Shown here: piece after piece, positions 1 through 7,596 of the stretch
Layout: each line of letters begins with the position of its first letter
Position numbering within the stretch: the first letter of the stretch is position 1
Assembly (NCBI GenBank): GCA_035551835.1
Contig: DASZMN010000043.1
Span: 1 to 24,758 of the forward strand
Source of the DNA: Bog-473 sp035551835
GTDB taxonomy: Bacteria; Actinomycetota; Acidimicrobiia; Acidimicrobiales; RAAP-2
DNA length: 24,758 nucleotides
Reading direction: 5' to 3'
Notes under the pieces: generated by a model
The model's database searches: none
Told to the model about the DNA's origin: nothing
What the model saw: only the letters and a program-made list of their open reading frames with translations
Program-made: the position numbers and the translations under genes

Positions 1-527
1 ACGGCAAGCAGGCCGACCGCACCGTCACCCACGACGGCAACCGTCTTCCCTGGCCCCACGTCGGCGGCGGTGGCGGCGAACCAGCCCGTGCCCAGCACAT
101 CGGACGCCGCCATCAAAGAGGGGATGAGATCGGGCTCGGGCATGGCGGGAGTGGGGACAAGGGTGCCATCGGCCAGGGGAATGCGCGCCAGTTCGGATTG
201 GGTTCCCTCGGAGCCCATGGGAAACGGATGGATGCACCGGGACTGGTAACCGGCCTGGCAAATCTCGCACGTATTGTCGGAGGCGAAGAAGGAGCCGACC
301 ACGAAGTCGCCGACCTTGATTCGTGTCACCTCGTCTCCGACCTCTTGGACCACCCCCAGGTACTCGTGTCCCATAGGTGACGGATCGGACACGGCTTCGA
401 TACCGCGCCACGGCCAGAGGTCAGATCCACAGATGCATGTGGCGGATAGTCGAATTACGGCGTCCGTCGGCGCAATGAGCTTGGGATCCGGGCGGTCGAG
501 GACCTCGACGTTGCCGGGGGCGTGCAT
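1..527 (-). CDS. Zinc-dependent alcohol dehydrogenase (MDR family), 3' end outside window
   Basis: About 175 N-terminal residues of a medium-chain dehydrogenase/reductase are visible; the rest runs off the left edge. The family oxidises alcohols or reduces aldehydes with NAD(P) in the cytoplasm; the substrate cannot be read here. Seen: CICGSDL with catalytic zinc Cys33, GHE (His54-Glu55), and the start of the Rossmann motif VAVVGDGAVGLLA near residues 160-173. In the structural-zinc lobe the usual four cysteines are reduced to three (Cys87, Cys90, Cys98), with Asp84 at the first position. The ATG at 527 is supported by AGGAG five bases upstream. It is transcribed in the same direction as vapBC but separated by about 97 bases, so it probably has its own promoter. 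Family assignment is firm, specificity unknown. Confidence 0.9.
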   Translation of the reverse strand, partial: MHAPGNVEVLDRPDPKLIAPTDAVIRLSATCICGSDLWPWRGIEAVSDPSPMGHEYLGVVQEVGDEVTRIKVGDFVVGSFFASDNTCEICQAGYQSRCIHPFPMGSEGTQSELARIPLADGTLVPTPAMPEPDLIPSLMAASDVLGTGWFAATAADVGPGKTVAVVGDGAVGLLA

Positions 528-532
528 CACAG

Positions 533-537
533 CTCCT
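533..537 (-). promoter_or_regulatory. Ribosome binding site of the alcohol dehydrogenase
   Basis: AGGAG lies five bases before the ATG at 527 on the minus strand. It fixes the start and shows that this gene, unlike several others in the window, has a normal leader. Confidence 0.7.
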
Positions 538-560
538 CGCACGATTATTCCTTTCGTAGT

Positions 561-583
561 CCTTCGAGGCCCTTACCCGAAGG
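561..583. other. Inverted repeat between alcohol dehydrogenase and vapC
   Basis: CCTTCG at 561-566 pairs with CGAAGG at 578-583 around an 11-base loop. It lies downstream of vapC and upstream of the dehydrogenase. No T-run follows on either strand, so it is not a clear intrinsic terminator; it may be an operator or chance. Confidence 0.3.
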
Positions 584-624
584 TTTGAAGGAGGTCACAT
601 AGCCGGCGACCGGTGTCACTTCGA

Positions 625-1017
625 TCAGCGCGGTGCCGTGACCTTGAAACCCAGCGGAGTTGCTGCCGCTTTCATGCGGTCGTCGTACGTGACGATCTCA
701 CTGACATCGATCCCCAAGTGACGAGCCGTGGCGAGATGAATCGCATCGAGCGAGCGCAGGTCGGGAGGAAGTAACACGCCGGCCTCGTTAAGGACGCGAT
801 CGTTGACCCGAACGAGTTCGACGTGTCCCAACACCGCCCTTCCGCGAGCAACTCCCTCATCCCCTTCGTCGAGCAGGGCGCGCAACACTTCTGTCCGAGC
901 GAGCGCGCTCGACACCAGAGGTCTCCGCCTTCGCAGATAGCGCCGAAGAGCGTCCGATTCGGGCTCGTCAACCGCCAGCTTGACCAGGGCCGAGGAGTCC
1001 AGATACGTCGCTGCCAT
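625..1017 (-). CDS. vapC: VapC-type PIN-domain ribonuclease toxin
   Basis: A 130-residue PIN-domain protein, the normal VapC length. VapC toxins are Mg2+-dependent endoribonucleases that cut specific RNAs and are held inactive by VapB. Acidic active-site candidates are all present: Asp7 in YLDSSALVKL, Glu43 in RTEV, Asp91 in LRSLDAIHLATA and Asp112/Asp113 in VTYDDRM. The start overlaps the stop of the upstream antitoxin by one base (TGATG), the usual translationally coupled antitoxin-toxin order. It appears intact. The RNA target cannot be inferred. Confidence 0.93.
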   Translation of the reverse strand: MAATYLDSSALVKLAVDEPESDALRRYLRRRRPLVSSALARTEVLRALLDEGDEGVARGRAVLGHVELVRVNDRVLNEAGVLLPPDLRSLDAIHLATARHLGIDVSEIVTYDDRMKAAATPLGFKVTAPR

Positions 1018-1289
1018 CAGCGTTCGTCCCTCCGCAGCCGTGCCAAGACCTTCGACGGCAGCTCCGCGCCACGCGGCTTCAGCGGCGGCGGGAGTTCGTC
1101 GAGGTCGGCGGTTGCTGGTTCCACGTCACCAGCGGCTCGCAGCTTCTCGAGCGGGCTTCCCTCGGGCAATGGGGACAGGAGGGCGACCGGCCGGCCACGG
1201 TCGGTGATTTCTATCGTCTCGCCACTTTCGACGAGGCGGAGCAGTTCGCTTGCCCGCTGTCGGAGCTCTCGCACACCCACGGAAGTCAT
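1017..1289 (-). CDS. vapB: VapB/Phd-YefM-type antitoxin
   Basis: A 90-residue antitoxin. The N-terminal half (MTSVGVRELRQRASELLRLV, then GETIEITDRGRPVALLSPLP) is the Phd/YefM-like DNA-binding fold; the C-terminal half is charged and Pro-rich and should wrap VapC. It sits directly upstream of vapC with a TGATG overlap, as expected for a type II toxin-antitoxin operon. An imperfect palindrome covers the region just before and including its start codon, which fits autoregulation by the VapBC complex. Type II modules are often mobile, but I see no flanking repeats or integrase. Confidence 0.9.
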   Translation of the reverse strand: MTSVGVRELRQRASELLRLVESGETIEITDRGRPVALLSPLPEGSPLEKLRAAGDVEPATADLDELPPPLKPRGAELPSKVLARLRRDER

Positions 1290-1307
1290 GTGTTATTTGT
1301 AGCACAT
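1288..1307 (-). promoter_or_regulatory. Palindrome and probable promoter/operator of vapBC
   Basis: A 20-base imperfect inverted repeat with outer arms ATGTG..CACAT and inner TA..TA symmetry (7 of 10 positions symmetric) ends in the vapB start codon. On the minus strand an AT-rich TACAAAT stretch lies about 6 bases before the ATG, so it could be both a -10 region of a leaderless transcript and the operator. Inference from position and symmetry. Confidence 0.5.
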
Positions 1308-1641
1308 TTCTCCGCCGATTCCGACCGTCGATCACCCGTGTAACCACAGAACGGAGGCGCCCCGAAGTGCCTGCTTCGTTCGAGGCGGGTTAGCCAGCAG
1401 CAAAGCCCGACGAGCAACTGCGCTCCGATCGAGCCCGTCCAGGCCCCGCGTGGTCTCGGTGCGGACCGACGACCATCCACCGTTGAGCCGCTCAGAGCCA
1501 CCAGGATCGAGGGCGGGGCCAACAGCGCGGCCAGCCCACCAAGATCCGCCGATAGCCCCCGATTTAGGGTACTTGATCTCACCCATTTGCCGTACTGGAC
1601 GCCGTCTGACCTCGGCCCCCCGCCCAGCCGCCGGGCGAAGC
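1308..1641. other. Gene-poor stretch between vapB and the 64-residue gene
   Basis: I see no convincing gene here. Open frames exist on both strands but have arginine/proline-rich compositions typical of antisense reading of GC-rich DNA. A slightly more AT-rich patch at about 1560-1595 contains TAGGGT but no following start with good coding character. It may hold regulatory sequence or a decayed gene. Confidence 0.4.
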
Positions 1642-1836
1642 TCAGCGCCGCCCTGATCCCTGGCCGAAGCGCCGCAGCCGCCGCAGCGCCCCACCCAGCG
1701 AACGTTCGACGGCAATGAGCTCGTGCGCCATGTCCTCGTCGCCCCGGGCGAGCGCGCCTTCGGCCATCGCCGTGACCCGGTCGTGGAGCTCCTCGAGCGT
1801 GGAGGACAAGGACGAGATCTCCGCAGCCGTCGACAT
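1642..1836 (-). CDS. Small conserved-looking protein, 64 residues, function unknown
   Basis: The protein starts MSTAAEISSLSSTLEELHDR and continues with alternating acidic and hydrophobic residues (VTAMAEGALARGDEDMAHELIAV, read in two parts), ending in a basic tail. It looks like two amphipathic helices that could form a helical hairpin. The reading frame extends further upstream, but that part is low-complexity Arg/Val/Trp and overlaps the divergent oxygenase gene, so the ATG at 1836 is preferred. Residue composition is protein-like, unlike antisense frames nearby. It is divergent from the Rieske oxygenase with 113 bases between. I recall similar short proteins in actinobacteria but cannot name a family. 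Confidence 0.6.
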   Translation of the reverse strand: MSTAAEISSLSSTLEELHDRVTAMAEGALARGDEDMAHELIAVERSLGGALRRLRRFGQGSGRR

Positions 1837-1885
1837 GCCCACGATGATGGCCCATGCCCGGCACCCGCACCGCCCGCAGCCACCA

Positions 1886-1914
1886 ACGCCGCCACGCCGC
1901 CACGCCGCCACGCC
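1886..1914. repeat. Short tandem repeat, unit ACGCCGCC
   Basis: Three perfect 8-base units plus a partial one lie in the divergent intergenic region upstream of the Rieske oxygenase start. It is one of several simple repeats at gene boundaries in this window. Confidence 0.75.
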
Positions 1915-1935
1915 CGCACCGGCACGGGCCATCGG

Positions 1936-1941
1936 TAGGCT
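1936..1941 (+). promoter_or_regulatory. -10-like box TAGGCT before the Rieske oxygenase
   Basis: TAGGCT stands 8 bases before the ATG at 1950. With initiation about 7 bases after a -10 hexamer, the transcript would begin at or next to the start codon, i.e. leaderless. No Shine-Dalgarno sequence is present. The same spacing recurs at other genes here. Confidence 0.5.
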
Positions 1942-1949
1942 GCCGAGCC

Positions 1950-3176
1950 ATGGCGGCCGGGAAGACCACGACCACGACCACGACGGAGCCGACCCCACCC
2001 GCACCCGCACCCGCACCCGCAGCTCCCGCACCCCGCCACCGACCGGTCGGCCCCGAGCACGTGCGCCGCGCCCTCGCCCTCGTCGACGCCCACACCACCG
2101 AGATGGCCCCTCGCATCCTCACCGTCCCCCTCACCTACTACCGCGACCCCGCCCTCGCCCGGCGCGAGCACGAACTCCTCCGCCACACCCCACTCGCCCT
2201 TGCCGCGAGCGCGCAGCTGCCCCACCCCAACGACTTCGTCGTCCGCGACGTCCTCGGCACCTCGGTGCTCCTCACCCGTGACGCAACGGGCACAGCCCAC
2301 GCCTTCCTCAACTACTGCCGCCACCGCGGCGGCAAGCCCGCCACCGCCCCGTGCGGCAACGCCCGCCGCCACACCTGCCCGTACCACGCGTGGTCCTACG
2401 ACAGCGCCGGCAGACTCGTGGGAATCCCGGGCCAGGACGGCTTCGACGCCCTTCCCAGGGACGACTACGGCCTCATCGCGCTGCCGACCGAGGAGCGCCA
2501 CGGCTTCGTCTGGGTTGTCCTCACCGTGGGCGCGCCCATCAATGTCGCCGCCCACCTCGGCCCGCTCGACGCCGAGCTGGCCGCATGGGACCTCGACAGC
2601 TGCGAGTACCTCACCGAGCGCGAACTCAGCGTGGACGTCAACTGGAAGGCCGCCATCGAGGCGTTCGCGGAGAACTACCACTTCCCCTACGTCCACGCGC
2701 AGAGCATCGTGGGCCAGAACACCGTCGCCAACACCGCGATCTACGACGCCTACGGCCGGCACCACCGCCTCGGCTTCCCGTGCCCGTGGATCGGGGGCGC
2801 ACGCGACGACCCCGACCCCGACCCGCTGGCCTCCATGGCCTTCATCTACTGGATCTTCCCCAACCTCACCCTCGCCATGAGTTCGGTCGGCACCGAGATC
2901 ATCGACATCCTCCCGCCCGCCGACGCCGCGGACTCCGGTCGCTGCGTCGTCCGACACGGTTGGATGGCTACCGAACCGGCGCCCAATGACGCCGTACATG
3001 CGGGGTACGTCGACCTCTACGAGGCCGTGCACGCCGCCGTGCGCGACGAGGACTGCGCGGTGCTGCGCGGCTGCGGCGAGGCGGCCCGGCAGGGTCAGCA
3101 CGACCACATGGTCATCGGCCGCAACGAGATCGCCGTCCAGCACGTCGTGGCCACGTTCACCCAAGCGCTCACGTAG
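1950..3176 (+). CDS. Rieske [2Fe-2S] non-heme iron oxygenase, alpha-subunit type
   Basis: A 408-residue aromatic-ring-hydroxylating-type oxygenase. The Rieske cluster ligands are Cys123-x-His125 (YCRHRGG) and Cys143-x2-His146 (CPYHAW). The catalytic domain shows the mononuclear iron histidines His244 and His249 in NYHFPYVH; Asp366 or Asp368 near the C-terminus is a candidate third ligand. Such enzymes use O2 and electrons from a reductase to hydroxylate or demethylate a substrate; no ferredoxin or reductase gene is adjacent, so substrate and partners are unknown. The start at 1950 is chosen because of the TAGGCT box and because upstream codons are low complexity. Residues 6-28 are a Thr/Pro/Ala repeat likely to be disordered. 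Confidence 0.9.
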   Translation: MAAGKTTTTTTTEPTPPAPAPAPAAPAPRHRPVGPEHVRRALALVDAHTTEMAPRILTVPLTYYRDPALARREHELLRHTPLALAASAQLPHPNDFVVRDVLGTSVLLTRDATGTAHAFLNYCRHRGGKPATAPCGNARRHTCPYHAWSYDSAGRLVGIPGQDGFDALPRDDYGLIALPTEERHGFVWVVLTVGAPINVAAHLGPLDAELAAWDLDSCEYLTERELSVDVNWKAAIEAFAENYHFPYVHAQSIVGQNTVANTAIYDAYGRHHRLGFPCPWIGGARDDPDPDPLASMAFIYWIFPNLTLAMSSVGTEIIDILPPADAADSGRCVVRHGWMATEPAPNDAVHAGYVDLYEAVHAAVRDEDCAVLRGCGEAARQGQHDHMVIGRNEIAVQHVVATFTQALT

Positions 3177-3187
3177 CCGTTCGGGAA

Positions 3188-3204
3188 GGGTGCCCGGGGC
3201 ACCC
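3188..3204. other. Inverted repeat upstream of hisD
   Basis: GGGTGCC (3188-3194) and GGCACCC (3198-3204) form a 7-bp stem with a 3-base loop between the oxygenase stop and hisD. It could end the oxygenase transcript, although no T-run follows, or act as an operator just upstream of the hisD -10-like box. Confidence 0.45.
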
Positions 3205-3207
3205 CGG

Positions 3208-3213
3208 TAGCCT
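3208..3213 (+). promoter_or_regulatory. -10-like box TAGCCT before hisD
   Basis: TAGCCT lies 9 bases before the hisD ATG, consistent with a leaderless or nearly leaderless transcript for the whole his array. It sits immediately after the inverted repeat at 3188-3204. Confidence 0.45.
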
Positions 3214-3222
3214 TGTGGCCTC

Positions 3223-4545
3223 ATGCCCCTGCGTGTCCTGGACCTCCGCGGCACCCCGCCGCCGTACGACTCGGCCCTGCCGCGCCCCGCCGCGCCCGGA
3301 GCCGACGTGCACGGCGCGGTCGCGCACATCCTGGCCGAGGTGCGGGCCGAAGGCGACGCCGCGGTCATTCGGAGCACGGCGGCCTTCGACGGGGTCGACG
3401 TCTCGGCCGGGCTACGGGTGGCGCCCTCGGCGATCAAAGAGGCGGCCGAGCGGGTCGACGCCCGCCTCCGGGAGGCGCTCGAGGTTGCCTTCGCGCGGAT
3501 CGTGGCATACCACGCCGACGAGGGCACGGCGCCCGGGGACCACATCGACGGCGGAATCACGGTCAGCCACCTGACTCGCGCCGTCGAACGGGCGGGCATC
3601 TACGCGCCCGGCGGCCGGGCCCGTTATCCGTCGACGGTGCTGATGTGCGCCGCCCCGGCACGGGTCGCCGGCGTCGGCTCCATCGCCCTCTGCGTCCCGC
3701 CCGCCTCCGCCGGCCACGTCGACGACGCCACCCTCTGCGCCGCGGCAGTCGCCGGGGTCGACGAGGTGTACCGGATCGGTGGCGCGCAGGCCATCGGCGC
3801 GCTGGCGTACGGGACCGAGAGCGTCGCCGCCGTCGACGTGGTCGCCGGGCCGGGCAACGCCTACGTCGCCGAGGCCAAGCGGCAGGTGTCGGGCGTCGTG
3901 GGCGTGGCGTCCGCGTTCGCCGGCCCTTCCGAGATCGTCGTCGTCGCCGGGCCCGGCGCCACGCCCGAGTTCGCGGCCATCGATCTCGTCGTGCAGGCCG
4001 AGCACGGCCCCGACGGCCTGGCCTGGCTGGTCACCTGGGACGGCGCGCTCGTCGACGCGGTGGCGGCGGAGGTCGACCGCATCGTCGCCGCCTCGCCGCG
4101 GCGCGCCGACCTCGAGTCGACGCTGGCCGCCGCGGGCATCGCTTGCCTGGTCGACGGCCCCGTCGAAGCGCTGGCCGTCGCCAACACCGTGGCGCCCGAG
4201 CACCTCCAGCTCATGGTGCCCGGCCACGAAGAGGAACTGCTCGATCTGGTCCAGAGCGCCGGTGCCGTGTTCCTCGGCGACGGGTCCCCGGCCAGCATGG
4301 GCGACTACATCGCCGGGCCGAACCACGTGCTGCCGACCAACCGGACGGCACGCTTCTCGTCGGCGTTGCGCGCCGACGACTTCCGCAAGTACGTGCACGC
4401 CGTTCGGGTCGCCCCCGAAGCGCTGCGCACCCTCGGTCCCCGCGTCGTCGTGCTGGCGGAGACGGAAGGACTGCCCGCGCACGCGGAATCCGTACGGCGC
4501 CGCCTGGCCGCGCTCGAGGACGATGACAGCTGGCGCGCGCCGTGA
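3223..4545 (+). CDS. hisD: Histidinol dehydrogenase
   Basis: The 440-residue enzyme catalyses the last two steps of histidine synthesis, oxidising L-histidinol through histidinal to L-histidine with two NAD+, in the cytoplasm. The full family pattern is visible: YAPGGRARYPSTVLM, IGGAQAIGALAYGT, GPGNAYVAEAKR, FAGPSEIVVVAG, the catalytic Glu326-His327 pair in APEHLQL, and GPNHVLPT followed by RKYVH near the C-terminus. Zinc-ligand candidates include Gln and His in VQAEHG (about 258-261). It is the first gene of the array, preceded by a -10-like box, and its stop overlaps the hisC start (GTGA). Confidence 0.97.
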   Translation: MPLRVLDLRGTPPPYDSALPRPAAPGADVHGAVAHILAEVRAEGDAAVIRSTAAFDGVDVSAGLRVAPSAIKEAAERVDARLREALEVAFARIVAYHADEGTAPGDHIDGGITVSHLTRAVERAGIYAPGGRARYPSTVLMCAAPARVAGVGSIALCVPPASAGHVDDATLCAAAVAGVDEVYRIGGAQAIGALAYGTESVAAVDVVAGPGNAYVAEAKRQVSGVVGVASAFAGPSEIVVVAGPGATPEFAAIDLVVQAEHGPDGLAWLVTWDGALVDAVAAEVDRIVAASPRRADLESTLAAAGIACLVDGPVEALAVANTVAPEHLQLMVPGHEEELLDLVQSAGAVFLGDGSPASMGDYIAGPNHVLPTNRTARFSSALRADDFRKYVHAVRVAPEALRTLGPRVVVLAETEGLPAHAESVRRRLAALEDDDSWRAP

Positions 4546-5606
4546 GCGCCGTGCCCCCGGTGCGGCCCGATCTCCAGCTCGCCGACGGCTACCACTCGCC
4601 GCAGGTCGACGCCGAGGTCCGTCTGAACACGAACGAGTCGCCGTTCGCCCCACCCGACGAGTGGCGGGCCGAGTTGCTGGCCGCGCTCGAGGAGGTGTCG
4701 TTTCACCGGTATCCGGACCGACCCGCCACCGAGCTGCGCCAGGCGGTGGCCGACCTGCACGGCGTGTCGCCCGACGAGGTGTTCTGTGCCAACGGGTCCA
4801 ACGAGGTGTTGCAGTGCCTGCTGCTGGCCTTCGGCGGGCCAGAGCGGCGCGCCCTGCTCTTCGAGCCGACGTACGCGCTGCACGCGCACATTGCGCGGAT
4901 CACGGGCACCGAGGTGGTCGAAGGGTCCCGCGACGACGACTTCCTGATCGATCCGAACGACGCCAAGAGCCTGATCGCCGCGCAGCAGCCGGACGTGACG
5001 TTCCTCTGCTCGCCCAACAACCCGACCGGTCGCGCCGAGCCGCCCGAGACCGTCGCCATCGTGGCCCAGGCCGCCCCCGGCCTCGTCGTCGTCGACGAGG
5101 CATATGGGCAATTCTCGTCGTGGACGGCGCTCAGCCTGCGCGGGTCGACCCAGCCCGGCCTCGTCGTCACGCGCACCTTCTCCAAGACCTGGGCGCTGGC
5201 CGGCGCGCGGCTCGGTTACCTGGTCGCCGACGCGGCCGTAATCAGGGCGTGCGAGGGCGTGGTGTTGCCCTACCACCTGTCGGCGCAGACGCAGGCCGCC
5301 GGCCTGCTGGCGTTGCGCCACGTCCCCGAAATGGAGGCGCGGGTGGCCAGCATCACCGAGGAGCGGGGCCGGGTGGCCGCCGCCCTGGGCGATCTGCCGG
5401 TGGAGAGCTGGCCGTCCGACGCCAACTTCATCCTCTTTCGCCCTCGCGAGCGCGACGCCGACGAGGTCTGGGGCTCCCTCCTCGACCATTCGGTCCTCGT
5501 CCGCAATTGCGCCAGCTGGGAAGGCCTCAAAGGGTGCCTGCGCGTGACCATCGGCACCGCCGACGAGAATGAGCGCTTCCTGCACGCGCTGAAGGAGAGC
5601 CTGTGA
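4542..5606 (+). CDS. hisC: Histidinol-phosphate aminotransferase
   Basis: A 354-residue class I/II PLP aminotransferase that makes L-histidinol phosphate from imidazole-acetol phosphate and glutamate. Visible signatures are RLNTNESPF near the N-terminus, CSPNNPTG, DEAYGQF and TFSKTWALAGARLGYL with the Schiff-base Lys215. The GTG start at 4542 overlaps the hisD stop by four bases (GTGA), indicating translational coupling. The final codons overlap hisB in the same way. Position between hisD and hisB is the standard actinobacterial order. Confidence 0.96.
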   Translation: MSAVPPVRPDLQLADGYHSPQVDAEVRLNTNESPFAPPDEWRAELLAALEEVSFHRYPDRPATELRQAVADLHGVSPDEVFCANGSNEVLQCLLLAFGGPERRALLFEPTYALHAHIARITGTEVVEGSRDDDFLIDPNDAKSLIAAQQPDVTFLCSPNNPTGRAEPPETVAIVAQAAPGLVVVDEAYGQFSSWTALSLRGSTQPGLVVTRTFSKTWALAGARLGYLVADAAVIRACEGVVLPYHLSAQTQAAGLLALRHVPEMEARVASITEERGRVAAALGDLPVESWPSDANFILFRPRERDADEVWGSLLDHSVLVRNCASWEGLKGCLRVTIGTADENERFLHALKESL

Positions 5607-6211
5607 CCGCCGCACCCGCATCTCGTAGCGCCCGTCGGGACCGCGTCACCAAGGAGACCACCATCGCGGTCTCCTTGGATCTCGACGGCTCGGGCCGGAC
5701 CGAGGTCTCGACGGGGCTGCCGTTCTTCGACCACATGGTCGAGCAGCTCGGCAAGCACGCGTCCTTCGACCTGACGGTCCAGGCGCAGGGCGACCTGCAC
5801 ATCGACGCCCACCACACCGTCGAGGACGTGGGGATCGTGCTCGGCGGCTGCCTGGCCGAGGCGCTGGGGGACAAGGCCGGCATCCGCCGGTTCGCCTCCA
5901 TGCTGTTGCCGCTCGACGAGGCGCTCATCGAGGTCGCGCTGGACCTGTCGGGACGTCCCTACCTCGCCTACGGGCTCGACTTCGCGCCCGACACGCCGGG
6001 GCTCGGCACCCCGTCTTTCGACCCGCAGCTGGCCGAGGAGTTCTGGCGTGCCTTCGCGACCGCAGCGAACGTGACCCTGCACATCCGCCGCCTGGAGGGA
6101 AAGAACACGCACCACATGCTCGAGGCGAGCTTCAAGGCGGTGGCGCGCTGCCTCCGCGACGCCGTCCGCGTCGAGGGAGGTGGCATCCCGTCCACCAAGG
6201 GCAGCCTGTGA
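5603..6211 (+). CDS. hisB: Imidazoleglycerol-phosphate dehydratase
   Basis: A 202-residue monofunctional IGPD, without the phosphatase domain of the enterobacterial fusion. It dehydrates imidazole-glycerol phosphate to imidazole-acetol phosphate, the HisC substrate. Family motifs seen are STGLPFFDHMVEQLGKHASF, the metal-binding DAHHTVEDVGI and KNTHHMLEASFKAVARCL. The GTG start at 5603 overlaps the hisC stop (GTGA). The first ten residues are a short variable extension before the conserved RVTKETTI. hisH begins at an identical four-base overlap. Confidence 0.96.
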   Translation: MTAAPASRSARRDRVTKETTIAVSLDLDGSGRTEVSTGLPFFDHMVEQLGKHASFDLTVQAQGDLHIDAHHTVEDVGIVLGGCLAEALGDKAGIRRFASMLLPLDEALIEVALDLSGRPYLAYGLDFAPDTPGLGTPSFDPQLAEEFWRAFATAANVTLHIRRLEGKNTHHMLEASFKAVARCLRDAVRVEGGGIPSTKGSL

Positions 6212-6840
6212 CGGCGGCTCCTCGGATTGCCGTTCTCGACTACGGCATCGGCAACCTCCGGTCGGCCGAGAAGGCGCTGCAGCACGTCGGCGCGTCGGCC
6301 CGCTTGGTGACCGATCCGGCCGACGTCGACGCCGCCGACGCGGTGGTGTTGCCCGGCGTGGGCGCCTTCGGCGCGTGCGCCCGGGCCCTGCGCGCGAGCG
6401 GGCTCGAAGAACCGGCCCGCAAGGCGGTGGCTTCCGGCGTGCCGTTCTTCGGGGTGTGCGTCGGTTTCCAACTCCTGTACGAGGGCTCGGTGGAGTCACC
6501 GGGCGCGGAAGGGCTCGGCGTGTTCGACGGCCGCGTGGCGGCCTTGCCCCGTGGGGTCAAGCATCCGCAGATGCAATGGAACCAACTCGAGGTGGCGGAC
6601 TCGGAGGCGGGCGAACCGGCACCGCTGCGCGGGCTGGGGACGCGTCCGTGGGTCTACTTCGTGCACTCGTTCGCGCCACCTGTCGGGGCGGAGACGGTAG
6701 CGGTGTGCGACTACGGCGGCCCGGTGGCCGCCTTGGTCGGCCGCGGCACCCTGTGGGGCGCGCAGTTCCACCCGGAGAAGTCGGGAGCGACCGGTCTGCG
6801 GCTTCTCTCGAACTTCGTCGATCTGGCTGCGGCGGCCTGA
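6208..6840 (+). CDS. hisH: Imidazole glycerol phosphate synthase, glutaminase subunit
   Basis: A 210-residue class I glutamine amidotransferase that supplies ammonia to HisF. The catalytic nucleophile is Cys84 in FFGVCVGFQLLYE, with His188 and Glu190 in QFHPEKSG completing the triad; LDYGIGNLRS and LPGVGAFG are also typical. The nucleophile-elbow sequence GVCVGFQ is a mild variant of the usual GICLGMQ. The GTG start overlaps hisB (GTGA). Its stop directly abuts the hisA ATG. Together with hisF downstream it forms the synthase linking histidine and purine (AICAR) metabolism. Confidence 0.96.
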   Translation: MTAAPRIAVLDYGIGNLRSAEKALQHVGASARLVTDPADVDAADAVVLPGVGAFGACARALRASGLEEPARKAVASGVPFFGVCVGFQLLYEGSVESPGAEGLGVFDGRVAALPRGVKHPQMQWNQLEVADSEAGEPAPLRGLGTRPWVYFVHSFAPPVGAETVAVCDYGGPVAALVGRGTLWGAQFHPEKSGATGLRLLSNFVDLAAAA

Positions 6841-7596
6841 ATGGACCTGGTTCCCGCCATCGATCTGCGCAGCGGCACCGCGGTCCGCCTGACCCAAGGC
6901 GACTTCGACCGTGAACAGCGGTACGGCGATCCCACCGAGCTCGCCGCGCGTTACATCGAAGGAGGCGCGCGTTGGATCCACGTCGTCGATCTCGACGCGG
7001 CCCGGACCGGCGTGCCGCACGAGCGCGCGGCGCTGAAGGAGATCGTGAGCTTGGCCGTGACGGCGTCGGTGTCCGTGCAGGCGGGCGGCGGCATCCGCAC
7101 CGAGGACGCGGCGGAGGAGCTCCTGACATCGGCGGGTGTGGCGCGGGTGGTGCTTGGTACCGCCGCTTTGGAAGATCCCGCGCTTGCCGTGCGCTGCGCG
7201 CAGCGGTGGCCGGGCCGCGTCGCAGTCGGGCTCGACTACCGACTGGGGAGCGACGGGGTCGCCGAGGCACTGGCAGAGGGCTGGCTGGCCGGCTCGGGGC
7301 GATCGGTGACGGACCTCGTCGACCGGTGGGCCCGGGAGCCGTTCGGGGCCGTCGTCGTCACCGAGGTGGCCCGGGACGGGACGTTGGAAGGACCGAACGT
7401 CGACGCCCTCGCCGCGTTGCTGATGAGGACGGAACTTCCGCTCGTCGCCTCCGGTGGCGTCGGTGCGACGCACGATCTGTACCGGCTGGCGCACCTGCAG
7501 GCGCACGGCCGCCGGCTCGCCGGGGCGATCGTGGGCAAGGCGCTGGTCGAGGGCCGCTTCAGCGTGGAGGAGGGGTTGGCCGCATGCGCAGCGTGA
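6841..7596 (+). CDS. hisA: Phosphoribosylformimino-AICAR phosphate isomerase (HisA; PriA-like activity not excluded)
   Basis: A 251-residue (beta/alpha)8 isomerase that converts ProFAR to PRFAR. Catalytic Asp8 (PAIDLRSG) and Asp132 (VGLDYR) are present, as are the phosphate-binding QAGGGIRT and TEVARDGTLEGPN (where many homologues have TDI) and VASGGVG. Many actinobacteria use the bifunctional PriA for both this step and the TrpF step, but this window carries a separate trpF at 14609, so a dedicated HisA is more likely. Sequence alone does not decide. The ATG follows the hisH stop without a gap, and the 3' end overlaps hisF by 13 bases. Confidence 0.92.
   Translation: MDLVPAIDLRSGTAVRLTQGDFDREQRYGDPTELAARYIEGGARWIHVVDLDAARTGVPHERAALKEIVSLAVTASVSVQAGGGIRTEDAAEELLTSAGVARVVLGTAALEDPALAVRCAQRWPGRVAVGLDYRLGSDGVAEALAEGWLAGSGRSVTDLVDRWAREPFGAVVVTEVARDGTLEGPNVDALAALLMRTELPLVASGGVGATHDLYRLAHLQAHGRRLAGAIVGKALVEGRFSVEEGLAACAA

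Noticed and set aside
1450..1656. Small plus-strand gene in the stretch after vapB
   Set aside because: Pro/Arg/Ser-rich translation without motif, overlapping the 3' end of the better-supported 64-residue minus-strand gene.
1854..1949. Longer N-terminus for the Rieske oxygenase from ATG 1854
   Set aside because: The extra 32 residues are His/Arg/Pro-rich repeat translation, and the TAGGCT box points to ATG 1950.
1332..3599. A 755-codon minus-strand open frame
   Set aside because: It lies antisense to the Rieske oxygenase and hisD, is Arg/Val/Gly-rich and shows no family motif. Long antisense frames are expected in GC-rich coding DNA.
6841..7596. Calling this gene priA
   Set aside because: A separate, complete trpF is present, and I cannot distinguish HisA from PriA by the residues visible, so hisA is the safer name.
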